In this document: positions 1 through 9,015 of the stretch, piece by piece | Numbering within the stretch: the first letter of the stretch is position 1 | Layout: each line of letters begins with the position of its first letter | Source: Gammaproteobacteria bacterium | Lineage (GTDB): Bacteria; Pseudomonadota; Gammaproteobacteria; Ga0077536 | Direction of reading: 5' to 3' | Assembly (NCBI GenBank): GCA_016209015.1 | Contig: JACQWY010000021.1 | Location: 62,001-126,000, forward strand | DNA length: 64,000 bases | Translations under genes and position numbers: made by a program | The notes under the pieces: generated by a model | What the model saw: the letters and a program-made list of their open reading frames with translations, nothing else | Database searches by the model: none | Told to the model about the DNA's origin: nothing

Positions 1-1863
1 CGGATCGAGCAGCCGCACCGTGACCGGCAGGCCCTTCATGGCCTTGAAGATGCCCTTGAAGTCGTTGCGCTGAATCGGCAGCAGGCGGTCGAGCGCGTGC
101 TGACGATCCTCGGGCGTCTCGGCCAGGATCATCTCCTGCACGATCGGCAGGCGATCCGTGCTGTTGAACATGCGCTCGGTACGGCACAGGCCGATGCCCT
201 TCGCGCCGAAGCCGCGCGCACGCGCCGCGTCGTTCGGGGTGTCGGCGTTCGCGCGCACTTCGAGGCGCGCGACCTCGTCTGCCCACGCGAGCAGGATGTT
301 GAGTTCTTCGGAGAAATCGGGCTCGACGGTCGGCACCTCACCCGCGTAGACGTCGCCCGTGCTGCCGTCGATCGTGATCACGTCGCCCTCGTGCAGGGTC
401 GTGTCGCCGATGTAGGCCTTGCGGTGCATGTCGTCGATGTGGATCGCTTCGCAGCCCGAGACGCAGGGCTTGCCCATGCCGCGCGCGACGACTGCCGCGT
501 GCGAGGTCTTGCCGCCGCGGCTCGTCAGCACGCCCTGGGCGTGGAAGAAGCCGTGGATGTCCTCGGGCTTCGTCTCCTCGCGGACGAGGATGACCTTGTC
601 GCCGCCCTTGCCGCGCATCTCCGCGCTGTCGGCATCGAAGACGATCTTGCCGGAGGCCGCGCCCGGCGAGGCCGGCAGGCCCTGCGCGAGCGATTTGCCG
701 CGGAAGTTCGGCGCGAGCTGCGGCACGAGCAGTTGCTCGAGCATCTTCGGTTCGATGCGCGTCAGCGCCTTCTCGCGGCCGATGAGCCCTTCGTTGCACA
801 TCTCGACGGACGTGCGCACCATCGCGCGGGCATTCATCTTGCCGTTGCGGGTCTGCAGGCAGTAGAGACGGCCCTTCTCGATCGTGAACTCGAAGTCCTG
901 CACCTCGCTGTAGTGCGATTCGAGACGCTGATGGAGCTCGACGAGCTGGCGATAGATTTCGGGCATCTCGACCGCCATCTCGGCGATCGGCTTCGGCGTA
1001 CGGATGCCGGCGACGACGTCCTCGCCCTGCGCGTTCGTGAGGTATTCGCCGTAAATCTGGTTCTCGCCCGTGCCCGGATTGCGCGTGAAGCCCACGCCCG
1101 TGCCGGAATCGTTGCCCATGTTCCCGAAGACCATCGTCACGACGTTCACGGCCGTGCCGTTCGCCTGCTTCGGGGTGATCCTGAACTGGCGGCGGTAATC
1201 GATCGCGCGCTTGCCGTTCCAGGAGCGGAACACGGCCTTGATCGAAATCTCGAGCTGCTCCATCGGATCCTGCGGAAACGGCCGGCCGGAATGCGTCTGC
1301 ACGATCGCGAGGAATTCCTTGACGAGCTCCTTCAGGTGCTCGGCTTTCAGATCGACGTCCTGGCGCGCGCCGTGATTCGCCTTGATCTCGGCCATCTTCG
1401 CGTCGAAATGCTCGTCGGCGATGTTCAGCGCGATCTTGCCGAAGAGCTGGATGAAGCGGCGGTAGGCGTCGTAGGCGAAACGTTCGTTCTTCGTCTGCTT
1501 GACGAGGCCTTTCAGCGATTCGTCGTTGAGACCGAGATTCAGAATCGTGTCCATCATGCCCGGCATCGACATCGCGGAGCCGGAGCGCACGGACACGAGC
1601 AGGGGATTGTCCGCGGAGCCGAAGCCCTTGCCGGTCGCCTTCTCGAGCTGCGTCATGTGCTGCTTCGTCTCGTCCCACAAGCCGTCGGGCAGACTGCCCT
1701 TCTCGAGGAACGCGAGGCAGGCGTCGGTCGTGATCGTGAAGCCCGGCGGTACGTTCAGCCCGATTTGCGTCATCTCGCAGAGATTCGCGCCCTTGCCGCC
1801 CAACAACATCTTGTTCTTGCCGTCACCTTCCGCGAAGGCGTAGACGTACTTGCGAGCGGCCAT
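1..1863 (-). CDS. ppdK: Pyruvate phosphate dikinase, 3' part beyond window
   Basis: Interconverts pyruvate, ATP and phosphate with PEP, AMP and pyrophosphate in the cytoplasm. The ATG at 1863 follows GGGAGGAG, and 621 codons are visible before the gene leaves the window; the family is usually about 880 residues, so most of the C-terminal PEP/pyruvate-binding barrel is missing. The N-terminal ATP-grasp domain opens with LLGGKGANLCEM. The swivelling phosphohistidine domain carries GGKTSHAAVVARGMGKP, and its histidine falls at residue 455, the position known for the catalytic histidine of the clostridial enzyme. The barrel begins with GIGLCRTERMF. The gene stands alone, tail away from the sensor kinase gene. 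Assignment is secure; the direction of flux cannot be read from sequence. Confidence 0.97.
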   Translation of the reverse strand, partial: MAARKYVYAFAEGDGKNKMLLGGKGANLCEMTQIGLNVPPGFTITTDACLAFLEKGSLPDGLWDETKQHMTQLEKATGKGFGSADNPLLVSVRSGSAMSMPGMMDTILNLGLNDESLKGLVKQTKNERFAYDAYRRFIQLFGKIALNIADEHFDAKMAEIKANHGARQDVDLKAEHLKELVKEFLAIVQTHSGRPFPQDPMEQLEISIKAVFRSWNGKRAIDYRRQFRITPKQANGTAVNVVTMVFGNMGNDSGTGVGFTRNPGTGENQIYGEYLTNAQGEDVVAGIRTPKPIAEMAVEMPEIYRQLVELHQRLESHYSEVQDFEFTIEKGRLYCLQTRNGKMNARAMVRTSVEMCNEGLIGREKALTRIEPKMLEQLLVPQLAPNFRGKSLAQGLPASPGAASGKIVFDADSAEMRGKGGDKVILVREETKPEDIHGFFHAQGVLTSRGGKTSHAAVVARGMGKPCVSGCEAIHIDDMHRKAYIGDTTLHEGDVITIDGSTGDVYAGEVPTVEPDFSEELNILLAWADEVARLEVRANADTPNDAARARGFGAKGIGLCRTERMFNSTDRLPIVQEMILAETPEDRQHALDRLLPIQRNDFKGIFKAMKGLPVTVRLLDP

Positions 1864-1997
1864 GATCTCCTCCCTCAGCTGAAAAATCCGAGCGCGCACC
1901 ATACCAAAAATCGGCCGGCCGAGGCAGGACCGGCGCCGGTTTCGCGAACGCCGGCCGGGGTGCGTTCACCGGCCGGTCGGCAATGCGTCCGGGCGGC

Positions 1998-3725
1998 TCA
2001 GGCCGCGGCCTCGGCGCGCGCGAACGGCAGCCGCAGGCGGAACGTCGTGCCCTTGCCCGGGGTGCTCTCGACCTCGAGCGAGCCATGGTGCTTCTTCACG
2101 ATGCCATAGGCGATCGAAAGACCGAGACCCGTGCCCGAGCCGACGGGCTTCGTCGTGAAGAACGGCTCGAAAATCCGCTTCGCGACCTCCGGCGGCATGC
2201 CCTGGCCGGTGTCGGCTATCTCGACCACCGCGAACGCGCCCTCGGCGCGCGTGCGCAGCGTGATCGTGCCGCGCTGGGCGATGGCCTGGCCGGCATTGAC
2301 GAGGATGTTCATGAACACCTGGTTGATTTGCCGCGACAGACATTCCACCGGGGGCAATGGCTGGTAGTCCTTGACGATTTCGGCCTTGTACTTGAGATCG
2401 TTCCAGACGAGCGTCAAGGTGCTGTCGAGGCTGCGGCCGAGATCGGCGGCCTGCCATTCGGCCTGGTCGACGTGCGAGAAGTTCTTCAAGTCCTGAACGA
2501 TGTGCTGCACGCGATCGACACCTTCGAGGGATTCGCCGAGCAGCTTGCCGGCGTCCTCGCGCATGAATGCGAAATCGCGATCGCGGATGAGTTGGGCGGC
2601 GGCCGCGGGATCCGTACCGAAGGTTTCGATGATCTGCACGAGGTCGGTCAGATAGCCGCCGAGCGCATTGAGATTCGATTTCACGTAGCCGACCGGGTTG
2701 TTGATCTCGTGGGCCACGCCGGCGGCGAGCTGGCCGATGGAGGCCATCTTCTCCGATTGCAGCAATTGCGCCTGGGTCTGTTGCAAGCGCTCGAACAGCG
2801 CCTGTAAGGCGGCTTTGTCGTGGGCGAGCTTCTCGTTCGCATCGCGGAGCTCCGCGGTGCGTGCCTCGACCTCGCGGGTCAGCGCCGCCTCGTGCTCCTT
2901 CAGGTCCGTGATATCGACACAGGATCCGACGTAGCCCTCGAACGCGCCGTCCGCGCCGTGCCGCGCGACGGCTGTCTCGCGCATCCAGCGATAGTCGCCG
3001 TCGTGGCGGCGCAGCCGGTATTCGACGCTGCCGACCCCGCTGTCCGCGCCGGCATAGCGCGCTTCGAGCGCCGCGAGGTGATCGGGGTGCACGGCGCTCT
3101 GCCAGCCGTGTTCGAGCTCGCTGCGCGCGAGGCCCGTGAAATCCGTCCAGCGTTGATTGAAGAACGGACGCCGGCCATCGGCCTGCGACATCCACATCAG
3201 CACCGGCGCGGCATCGGCGATGACGCGGAACCGCCACTCGCTCTCCTGCAGCGCGGCGAGCAGCTTGCTTTCAGCCCGTTCGGCGTCCAGCAGTCGCGCG
3301 TCGTCGTCTTCGACCGCCGCGCCCGCCGCGATCACGCGGGCCATTTCGCGATCGGAGCCGAGGATGTGCTCGGCGAGCCATTTGATCAGGAATTGCAGCA
3401 GTTCGCCGGTGACGGGCTGCCCGTTCTGCAGCAGACCGCCGACCAGCGTGACGACGGTCTGGACGAACTCCTCGTGCTGGCGCTTGTGCAGGCGGAAGTG
3501 CTCGGTGTCGACGACGCCGGCGTTCGCCATCAGCGTCTCCTCGGTCTTGAAGTGGTACTGCGTGTACTGCAGGGCTTCCTTGAGGATGCCCTTGATCTCC
3601 CCGTCGTCGCGCCCTGCGGCGACCGCCTCGTCGAGACGGTTGACGATTGCGACGAGGTGCTCGTGCTGCCGGTCTACTTTATCGATGCCGATGCAATAGC
3701 TCGCATCCCAATTGAACAAGGCCAT
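1998..3725 (-). CDS. Hemerythrin-PAS sensor histidine kinase
   Basis: A predicted soluble 575-residue sensor kinase. Residues 1-130 form a bacteriohemerythrin domain with the expected di-iron ligands (DRQHEHL, YHFKTEE, HFRLHKRQHEEF, WLAEHILGSD), so it may sense oxygen or redox state. A PAS domain follows at about 150-265, then a coiled coil, a HisKA helix with GVAHEINNP (phospho-acceptor His339), and an HATPase domain with N-box NILVNAGQAI and glycine boxes DTGQGM and GSGTGLGLS. No membrane segment is seen. I chose the ATG at 3725 because the hemerythrin fold starts there; an upstream in-frame extension of 90 residues is low-complexity and unlike a protein. It is divergent from the response-regulator operon at 3994 and is the obvious partner for it. 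Confidence 0.93.
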   Translation of the reverse strand: MALFNWDASYCIGIDKVDRQHEHLVAIVNRLDEAVAAGRDDGEIKGILKEALQYTQYHFKTEETLMANAGVVDTEHFRLHKRQHEEFVQTVVTLVGGLLQNGQPVTGELLQFLIKWLAEHILGSDREMARVIAAGAAVEDDDARLLDAERAESKLLAALQESEWRFRVIADAAPVLMWMSQADGRRPFFNQRWTDFTGLARSELEHGWQSAVHPDHLAALEARYAGADSGVGSVEYRLRRHDGDYRWMRETAVARHGADGAFEGYVGSCVDITDLKEHEAALTREVEARTAELRDANEKLAHDKAALQALFERLQQTQAQLLQSEKMASIGQLAAGVAHEINNPVGYVKSNLNALGGYLTDLVQIIETFGTDPAAAAQLIRDRDFAFMREDAGKLLGESLEGVDRVQHIVQDLKNFSHVDQAEWQAADLGRSLDSTLTLVWNDLKYKAEIVKDYQPLPPVECLSRQINQVFMNILVNAGQAIAQRGTITLRTRAEGAFAVVEIADTGQGMPPEVAKRIFEPFFTTKPVGSGTGLGLSIAYGIVKKHHGSLEVESTPGKGTTFRLRLPFARAEAAA

Positions 3726-3993
3726 GGCGATGTCTCCGATACGGCGCGGATCCGGCCGCGCGCGAAGGGTGTCGGCGGCGGGGGCTCTGCGGCGCTGGGC
3801 GTAGCGGATGGCCTGTGGGGAGGCCGGCGCGTCGTGCAGGATTTCCCGTCCGGTAACCGGAAATATCGACTCCGCAGGCCCGGCCTGAAGTGTTGCCGGC
3901 TGCAAGATTCGGCGGCGCAGCCGACAACTGGAGACCAGGGCGCAAGGCCGCCCGGCCGCGCGCCACGGGGGCGCAGGCGAGGACATCGCAGGC

Positions 3994-4800
3994 ATGAGCG
4001 AACGTATCCTGTTGATCGTCGATGACGAAGAGAACGTGCTGCGCGCGCTCGTCCGTGTCTTGCGCCGGGACGGCTATCGCATCCTCACGGCGGACGGCGG
4101 CGCGAAGGGGCTCGAAATGCTCGCCGCGACGTCCGGCGTCGGCGTGATCATCTCGGATCAGCGCATGCCCGGCATGAGCGGCACGGAGTTCCTGCGCAAC
4201 GTGCGCGACCACTATCCCGACACGGTGCGCATGATGCTGAGCGGCTACACCGAGCTGCAGGTCGTGACGGAGGCGATCAACGAAGGCGCCATCTACAAGT
4301 TCCTCACGAAACCCTGGGACGACGAGATGCTGCGGGCCAATGTGCGCGAGGCTTTCGAGCACTATGATCTGAGGATGGAGAACGTGCGCCTGACGGTCGC
4401 CCTCGCGAAGACGAATTCGATGCTGAGCCAGCGGGTTTCGGAGCAGTTGCGCACGCTCGACATCAATCTGCGCGTGCTCGAGGCCTCGCGCGAGATGCTG
4501 GAGCGCCTGCCGGTCGCCGTGATCGGCATCGACGAAGACGGGCTCGTGTCCGTCGTCAACGCCCGCGGCCAGGCCCTGTTCGATGCCCAGTCCGGTCTGG
4601 TCGAAGGACTGCCCGCGGCGAACGTCCTGCCGCCGCCGCTCGCCGCGGCCGTCGCGACCTGTGCCGGGGACGACCCCGATCCCGGCCCCCTGATTTGCGA
4701 CGTCGACGGCCGGTCCTGTCGCGTGTCGACGATCCGGCTCGGGCGTGACTCGCGGGCGCGCGGGCTGATGCTCGTCGTCGAACCGCTCGCGGCATTCTGA
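3994..4800 (+). CDS. Response regulator, REC plus PAS-like domain
   Basis: A 268-residue receiver protein. The REC domain (residues 4-120) has acidic pocket DDE, phospho-acceptor Asp in IISDQRMPGMSG, and the conserved Lys in FLTKPWDD. This GAIYKFLTKPWDD style is typical of receivers attached to HD-GYP outputs (RpfG-like), yet no HD-GYP domain follows; instead a helical linker and a PAS-like fold (about 170-265) occupy the C-terminus. It is the first gene of a tight operon with three further signalling genes (gaps of 1 base, an 8-base overlap, then 34 bases) and is divergent from the hemerythrin kinase. It probably accepts phosphate from that kinase; the output is unknown. Confidence 0.9.
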   Translation: MSERILLIVDDEENVLRALVRVLRRDGYRILTADGGAKGLEMLAATSGVGVIISDQRMPGMSGTEFLRNVRDHYPDTVRMMLSGYTELQVVTEAINEGAIYKFLTKPWDDEMLRANVREAFEHYDLRMENVRLTVALAKTNSMLSQRVSEQLRTLDINLRVLEASREMLERLPVAVIGIDEDGLVSVVNARGQALFDAQSGLVEGLPAANVLPPPLAAAVATCAGDDPDPGPLICDVDGRSCRVSTIRLGRDSRARGLMLVVEPLAAF

Positions 4801-4801
4801 G

Positions 4802-5116
4802 ATGTTCGTTCCGTGCGCCGAGCTGTGCCCGGGCCAGGTCCTCGCTGCCGAACTCCTCGATGCCGGTGGCCAGCGCCTGCTTGCGGCGGGCACGGTGCTG
4901 GACGCCGCGACGATCGCGCTGTTGGCACGCCGCGAGGTTCCGGGCGCGGACGTCGTCGACGTCGCGGAGCTCGCGCGCGAGCGTTGCGCCCGGCGCGAGC
5001 AACTCGTCGCGCGCACGGAGCGCCGCTTCCGCCACGCGGGCAGCCAGCCCCTGATGCAGACGCTGCATCGCGAGGCGCTCGCCTTCTTCCTCCAGTCGAG
5101 CGGCCTCGATGATTGA
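4802..5116 (+). CDS. Small protein with the L-x-PG-x-V module of HD-GYP proteins
   Basis: A 104-residue protein starting one base after the previous stop. Its N-terminal half (ELCPGQVLAAEL, QRLLAAGTVLDAATIALL) resembles the short beta module (L-x-PGM-x-LA, then LL-x-x-G) found attached to HD-GYP phosphodiesterases; the HD-GYP protein three genes downstream carries the same module at its own C-terminus (LKRGMVLARDFVNDDG). The C-terminal half is helical and charged. The 3' end overlaps the HDOD gene by 8 bases, so translation is probably coupled. It looks like a free-standing copy of a domain normally fused to the enzyme. Function unknown; a regulatory partner of the HD-GYP or HDOD protein is a guess. 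Confidence 0.75.
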   Translation: MFVPCAELCPGQVLAAELLDAGGQRLLAAGTVLDAATIALLARREVPGADVVDVAELARERCARREQLVARTERRFRHAGSQPLMQTLHREALAFFLQSSGLDD

Positions 5117-5906
5117 GCGCATCGCCGAGTGCATTGCCCGCCTGCGGCCGATCTCGCCGCTCGCGACGCAGTGCCTCGCCGTGCTGAGCACGCCGGACGT
5201 GAACATCGCGGACATCGTGACCGTGCTCGAACGCGATCCCGGGCTCGCCTCGCATCTGCTCAAGCTCGCGAACTCGCCTTTCTACGGCTGCGCCTCGCGC
5301 ATCTCGACCGTGCACCAGGCCTGCATGGTGCTCGGTACCCGTACGCTGAAGCAGTCGATCACCGCTGCCGCCGTGCTCTCGGCGCTCGACGGCGGTGGCC
5401 AGGATGCCGGAATGCAACGCTGGCGCCACGCCGCGGCGACGGCTTGCGCGGCCCGCGCGCTCGCGCACCGCGCCGCGCTCGACCCCGATGTCACCGCGAC
5501 GGCGGGCCTGCTGCACGACATCGGTCGCATTCTGATCGGCCGCTGCTGTACGGAGCAGTACCGGGTGGTCGCGGATCGTGCGCGACGGGAGGCGATCCCG
5601 CTGCTCGTCGCCGAGCGCGACGCGCTGGGCACGGATCACGCCGCCGTCGGCGCCACGATCTCGGCGCGTTGGCACATGCCGCCCGAGCTCGTCGCGGCGA
5701 TTGCAAGTCACCACGACCCGGACGGGGCTGATCCGCAGCCGATCGTCGACGTCGTGCACGTCGCGAACGTGCTGGCGCACGCGCTCGACGCGAACGACGA
5801 GGAAGAAGTCGTGCCCGAGCTCTCCGAGGCCGCGTGGCGGCGCCTCGGACTCGACATGGACGAAGTACGCCGCCACTTCCCCGACATCGCGAGTGCGGGC
5901 GCATGA
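5109..5906 (+). CDS. HDOD-domain signalling protein
   Basis: A 265-residue single-domain HDOD protein. HDOD domains are degenerate HD phosphohydrolase relatives that usually act as protein-interaction modules in motility, stress and c-di-GMP networks. Typical features are LERDPGLASHLLKLANSPFYG, ISTVHQACMVLGTRTLK and the HD-like segment GLLHDIGRILIG. The start overlaps the preceding gene by 8 bases, and the REC-HD-GYP gene follows 34 bases after the stop, so the four genes are almost certainly one transcript. Confidence 0.9.
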   Translation: MIERIAECIARLRPISPLATQCLAVLSTPDVNIADIVTVLERDPGLASHLLKLANSPFYGCASRISTVHQACMVLGTRTLKQSITAAAVLSALDGGGQDAGMQRWRHAAATACAARALAHRAALDPDVTATAGLLHDIGRILIGRCCTEQYRVVADRARREAIPLLVAERDALGTDHAAVGATISARWHMPPELVAAIASHHDPDGADPQPIVDVVHVANVLAHALDANDEEEVVPELSEAAWRRLGLDMDEVRRHFPDIASAGA

Positions 5907-5940
5907 CCGCCGTCCGCCGCCTGCCCCAGGAGCACGCGTC

Positions 5941-7272
5941 ATGACCGACACGCCAGCCGCCCCGACCCCGCCGCCACCGCAACACACGCTGCTGTGCGTC
6001 GACGACGAGCCGAACATCGTCTCCGCGCTGCGTCGCCTGTTCCGCGGACCCGGTTACCGCGTGCTCGTCGCGGACGGTGGCAGAGCCGGCCTCGCGGTCC
6101 TCGAGGCGGAGCCGGTCGATCTCGTGATCTCCGACATGCGCATGCCGGAAATGACGGGCGCGGAATTCCTCGCCGTCGTCGCCGAGCGCTGGCCGCGCAC
6201 GATGCGCATCCTGCTCACGGGCTACGCGGATCTGTCCTCGACGGTGGACGCGATCAACAAGGGTGCGATCTACCGCTACGTGAGCAAGCCCTGGGACGAC
6301 AACGATCTGAAGCTCACGGTGCAGCGCGCGCTCGAGCAGCAGCACGTCACGCGCGAGCGCGATCGTCTCGTCGGCATCGTGGCGCGCCAGAACAAGCAAC
6401 TGCGCGCGATGAACGCCGGCCTCGAATCGCAGGTCAGGGCGCGCACGGAGGAGATCCGCCAGACCGCAGAAATGCTCGACCTCGCCTACAAGGAGCTGAA
6501 GCAGAGCTACGTCGAGGTCGTGCCCGTGCTCGCGAGCTTCGCGGAAATGCGCGAGGGCGATTCGAAGGGCCACGGCCGCCGCGTCGCGGAGATGGCACGC
6601 GAGGTCGCGCGCGAGCTCCGGCTCGAGGACGACCTCGTCCAGCAGATCTATTTCGCGGCGCTCCTGCACGACGTCGGCAAGCTGAGCATGCCGGACGAGC
6701 TGCTGCGCAAGCCGTTCACCGCGATGAAGCCGGAGGAGCGTCTGCGCTACATGCGCCATCCGGCGATCGGCCAGGCCGGCTTCACCGGCGTGGAATCCAT
6801 GCAGGACATGGCGCTCCTCATCCGCTGCCATCACGAGCGCCACGACGGCGCGGGTTATCCCGACGGACTGCAGGGCGACGGCATTCCCCTCGGTGCGCGG
6901 ATCCTCGCGATCGCGAACGATTTCGACAGCCTGCAGCTCGGTCAGCTCGTCGAAGGCCAGCTCGGCAAGCGCGAGGCCCGCGCCTTCCTCGAGGAGAACC
7001 GCGGCTTGCGTTACGACCCGCGCATCCTCGACGTCTTCCTCGCCTGGCTCGATTCGAATCCCGAGCTCGCAGCCGGCACGATCAAGGAATTCAGGCTCAC
7101 CTCGGACGCGCTGAAGCGAGGCATGGTGCTCGCACGCGACTTCGTCAACGATGACGGCGTGCTCATGCTCTCACACGGCCACGTGCTGGACGATCGCGTC
7201 ATCGAGCGGCTCCGCGCCATGGAGCGTGACGAGCAGCACGGCTTCACGGTCTACGTGAAGCATACCGAATAG
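5941..7272 (+). CDS. REC-HD-GYP response regulator (c-di-GMP phosphodiesterase type)
   Basis: Predicted to hydrolyse the second messenger c-di-GMP on phosphorylation. The protein is 443 residues: REC at about 15-130 (DDEPN, phospho-acceptor in VISDMRMPEMTG, YVSKPWDD), a coiled coil to about 195, and an HD-GYP domain at about 195-370 with HDVGKLSMPDELLRKP and the full signature HHERHDGAGYPDGL. A short C-terminal L-x-GM-x-LA module closes it. The usual AIADVFDAL segment reads AIANDFDSL, an Asp to Asn change worth noting. The ATG at 5941 follows AGGAG; a longer in-frame upstream extension is rejected because it overlaps the HDOD gene. Last gene of the operon. Confidence 0.94.
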   Translation: MTDTPAAPTPPPPQHTLLCVDDEPNIVSALRRLFRGPGYRVLVADGGRAGLAVLEAEPVDLVISDMRMPEMTGAEFLAVVAERWPRTMRILLTGYADLSSTVDAINKGAIYRYVSKPWDDNDLKLTVQRALEQQHVTRERDRLVGIVARQNKQLRAMNAGLESQVRARTEEIRQTAEMLDLAYKELKQSYVEVVPVLASFAEMREGDSKGHGRRVAEMAREVARELRLEDDLVQQIYFAALLHDVGKLSMPDELLRKPFTAMKPEERLRYMRHPAIGQAGFTGVESMQDMALLIRCHHERHDGAGYPDGLQGDGIPLGARILAIANDFDSLQLGQLVEGQLGKREARAFLEENRGLRYDPRILDVFLAWLDSNPELAAGTIKEFRLTSDALKRGMVLARDFVNDDGVLMLSHGHVLDDRVIERLRAMERDEQHGFTVYVKHTE

Positions 7273-7281
7273 CGTGCGTCG

Positions 7282-7305
7282 CCCGGCCCTGGGCGCAGGG
7301 CCGGG
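7282..7305 (+). terminator. Strong hairpin after the signalling operon
   Basis: A perfect 10-base-pair stem (CCCGGCCCTG with CAGGGCCGGG, loop GGCG) begins 9 bases after the HD-GYP stop codon. There is no T-tract, so it may be a weak terminator or an mRNA-end stabiliser rather than a classic intrinsic terminator. Confidence 0.4.
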
Positions 7306-7347
7306 ACGATGCCATCATCACGCTTCCGGATCGGGAGAGGGAGAGCG

Positions 7348-8211
7348 ATGCTGGAACGCGTGGATCGCATGCAGATCGCAGTCGAGGATCGTTGTCGCGC
7401 GGCGGAGACGTTCTGCCGGCTGCTCGGTGCGGCCGTCGTGCGCGAAGAGGATTCTGCCTGCTTGAACGCCGCCCGCACCGTCCTCGCGCTCGGTGAGAGC
7501 GAGCTCGAGCTCTGCGCCCCGCGCGGCGCCGGGCCGATCGCCGAACACCTCGCGCGCTGGGGCGAGGGTCTCTTCGCCGCGGGCTACGCGACGTCACGGC
7601 TCGAGGAGCTTGCCGCGCACCTCGAAACGCTCGACGCGCCGTTCGTGCGCGACGGGACGCAATTGCAGATTCCGGGTACGACGACGGCCGGCATGCCGAT
7701 GGTGATCTCCCCGCTCGAGGTCCGCCCGCGCGTGGGGCCGGTGAGCTTCCTCTACGAAGCGACGAACGCGCTCGATTCCGACTGGCGCGCGGCGAGCGAT
7801 CTCTACACGCGTCTCTTCCGGCTCGAGCCCGCGAAGTTCTCGACGATCGAGAGCTCGCGCTTCAATTACGCCGGCACACTCACGCTCTTCGCTCCGCCGC
7901 ACCGCCTCGATCGCATCGAGCTCTCGCAGACCTTCACCGACCGGCCGGGCGCGATGCGCCGCTTCGTCGAGCGCCGCGGCGGCGACAGCCTCTACATGTG
8001 CTATGTCGAGGCCCACGACTTCCGCGGCCTGAAGCAGCGGCTCGCTGCCGGCGGTGCGACGCTGATCCCGCGCGGCCCCCATCTCGCCGCCGAGCACGAC
8101 GGCCTGTGGGTGCACCCCAAGAGCCTGCACGGCGTGCTGCTCGGCGTTTCGCGCACGAGCCTCGCCTGGGGCTGGTCCGGCCGTCCCGAGCTCGTGCTTC
8201 CCTCGAACTGA
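7348..8211 (+). CDS. VOC (glyoxalase-fold) family protein
   Basis: A 287-residue protein with two vicinal-oxygen-chelate repeats: the first opens with VDRMQIAVEDRCRAAETFCRLLGA, the second ends in GLWVHPKSLHGVLLGV, a classic lyase/dioxygenase-fold ending. Such proteins are metal-dependent epimerases, dioxygenases or glyoxalases; the substrate is not deducible. The ATG at 7348 is preceded by GGGAGAGGGAG; an earlier in-frame ATG gives 13 extra residues with no family resemblance. The stop codon lies directly against palindromic repeat copy A, and a carboxymuconolactone-decarboxylase-like gene follows in the same direction. Confidence 0.82.
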   Translation: MLERVDRMQIAVEDRCRAAETFCRLLGAAVVREEDSACLNAARTVLALGESELELCAPRGAGPIAEHLARWGEGLFAAGYATSRLEELAAHLETLDAPFVRDGTQLQIPGTTTAGMPMVISPLEVRPRVGPVSFLYEATNALDSDWRAASDLYTRLFRLEPAKFSTIESSRFNYAGTLTLFAPPHRLDRIELSQTFTDRPGAMRRFVERRGGDSLYMCYVEAHDFRGLKQRLAAGGATLIPRGPHLAAEHDGLWVHPKSLHGVLLGVSRTSLAWGWSGRPELVLPSN

Positions 8212-8310
8212 AGGAAGCTCTGAATGAGTTCAGAGATAAGGTCGGTAAGGACCCCGCTTCTTGCCGACCGTGCTCCGAAAAGTCCAGGATGGACTCATTC
8301 AGAGCTTCCT
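8212..8310. repeat. Modular palindromic repeat, copy A
   Basis: A 99-base element bounded by a perfect 18-base inverted repeat, AGGAAGCTCTGAATGAGT at 8212-8229 and its complement at 8293-8310. Inside is an imperfect dyad GGTCGGTAAGG...CTTCTTGCCGACC and the block AGTCCAGGATGGACT. Two more copies built from the same modules occur at 9016 and 10117. It sits exactly between the VOC stop codon and the next gene. It has no coding capacity and looks like a MITE or complex REP element. Confidence 0.85.
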
Positions 8311-8331
8311 GAACAGACCTGGAGATTGCGC

Positions 8332-8928
8332 ATGCCCCCAACCGAACCCCGCCTCGCGCCGCTCGCCGAAGCCGACTGGGACCCCGAGATCCGCGAGACG
8401 CTCGCGAAGATGCAGGACCCGTTGTCGGGCCGCGTCATGAACGTCTTCCGCACGCTCGCCCATCACCCGAAGGCGCTCAAGCGCTGGCTCGTCTTCGCCG
8501 TCCACGTGCTCTCGAAGTCCACGCTCTCCGGGCGCGATCGCGAGATCGCGATCCTGCGCATCGGCTGGCGCTGCAAGGCGGAATACGAATGGGCGCAGCA
8601 TCTCGCGGTCGGGCGTCGTCATGGCATGACGGATGAGGACTTCGAGCGCATCAAGCTCGGCCCCGACGCGCCCGGATTGCCGGCCAACGAGGCGCTCCTG
8701 CTCCGCGCCACGGACGAGCTGCACGATCAGGCGCGCATCAGCGACGAGACCTGGGCCGGTCTGGCGCACCATTACGGCAAGGAGCAGCTCATCGACCTCG
8801 TGCTCGCGGTCGGCAATTACACGCTCGTCTCGATGGCGCTCAACACGCTCCGCGTGGAGCTCGATCCGGGCTACAGCGGCTTCACGCCGGCGGACCGCAT
8901 TGCACTGAGCCTCGACGCCGATCCTTGA
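8332..8928 (+). CDS. Carboxymuconolactone decarboxylase (AhpD-like) family protein
   Basis: A 198-residue all-helical AhpD/CMD-fold protein. The region VLSKSTLSGRDREIAILRIGWRCKAEYEWAQHLAVGRRHGM matches the family core in two halves, although the usual redox CxxC is reduced to a single Cys (WRCKAEYEW), a variant common in large CMD-like proteins of unknown activity. The ATG at 8332 follows GGAG, just beyond repeat copy A; a longer in-frame start would lie inside the repeat and is rejected. Flanked by VOC and nitroreductase genes in the same direction. Substrate unknown; a role in degradation of cyclic compounds is only suggested by the neighbours. Confidence 0.85.
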   Translation: MPPTEPRLAPLAEADWDPEIRETLAKMQDPLSGRVMNVFRTLAHHPKALKRWLVFAVHVLSKSTLSGRDREIAILRIGWRCKAEYEWAQHLAVGRRHGMTDEDFERIKLGPDAPGLPANEALLLRATDELHDQARISDETWAGLAHHYGKEQLIDLVLAVGNYTLVSMALNTLRVELDPGYSGFTPADRIALSLDADP

Positions 8929-9015
8929 GGCAGCGCATTGCACTTTTCATGACGCCGGCCGAATATGGCGCCCTGCGACGCCGGTCCCCGCGCCGTCGCA
9001 GCCCTCCCTGAACTA

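Noticed and set aside
97-2109. Long plus-strand open frame of 670 codons opposite ppdK
   Set aside because: Lies antisense to an unmistakable PPDK sequence; Arg/Ala/Asp/His-rich composition typical of shadow frames in GC-rich DNA.
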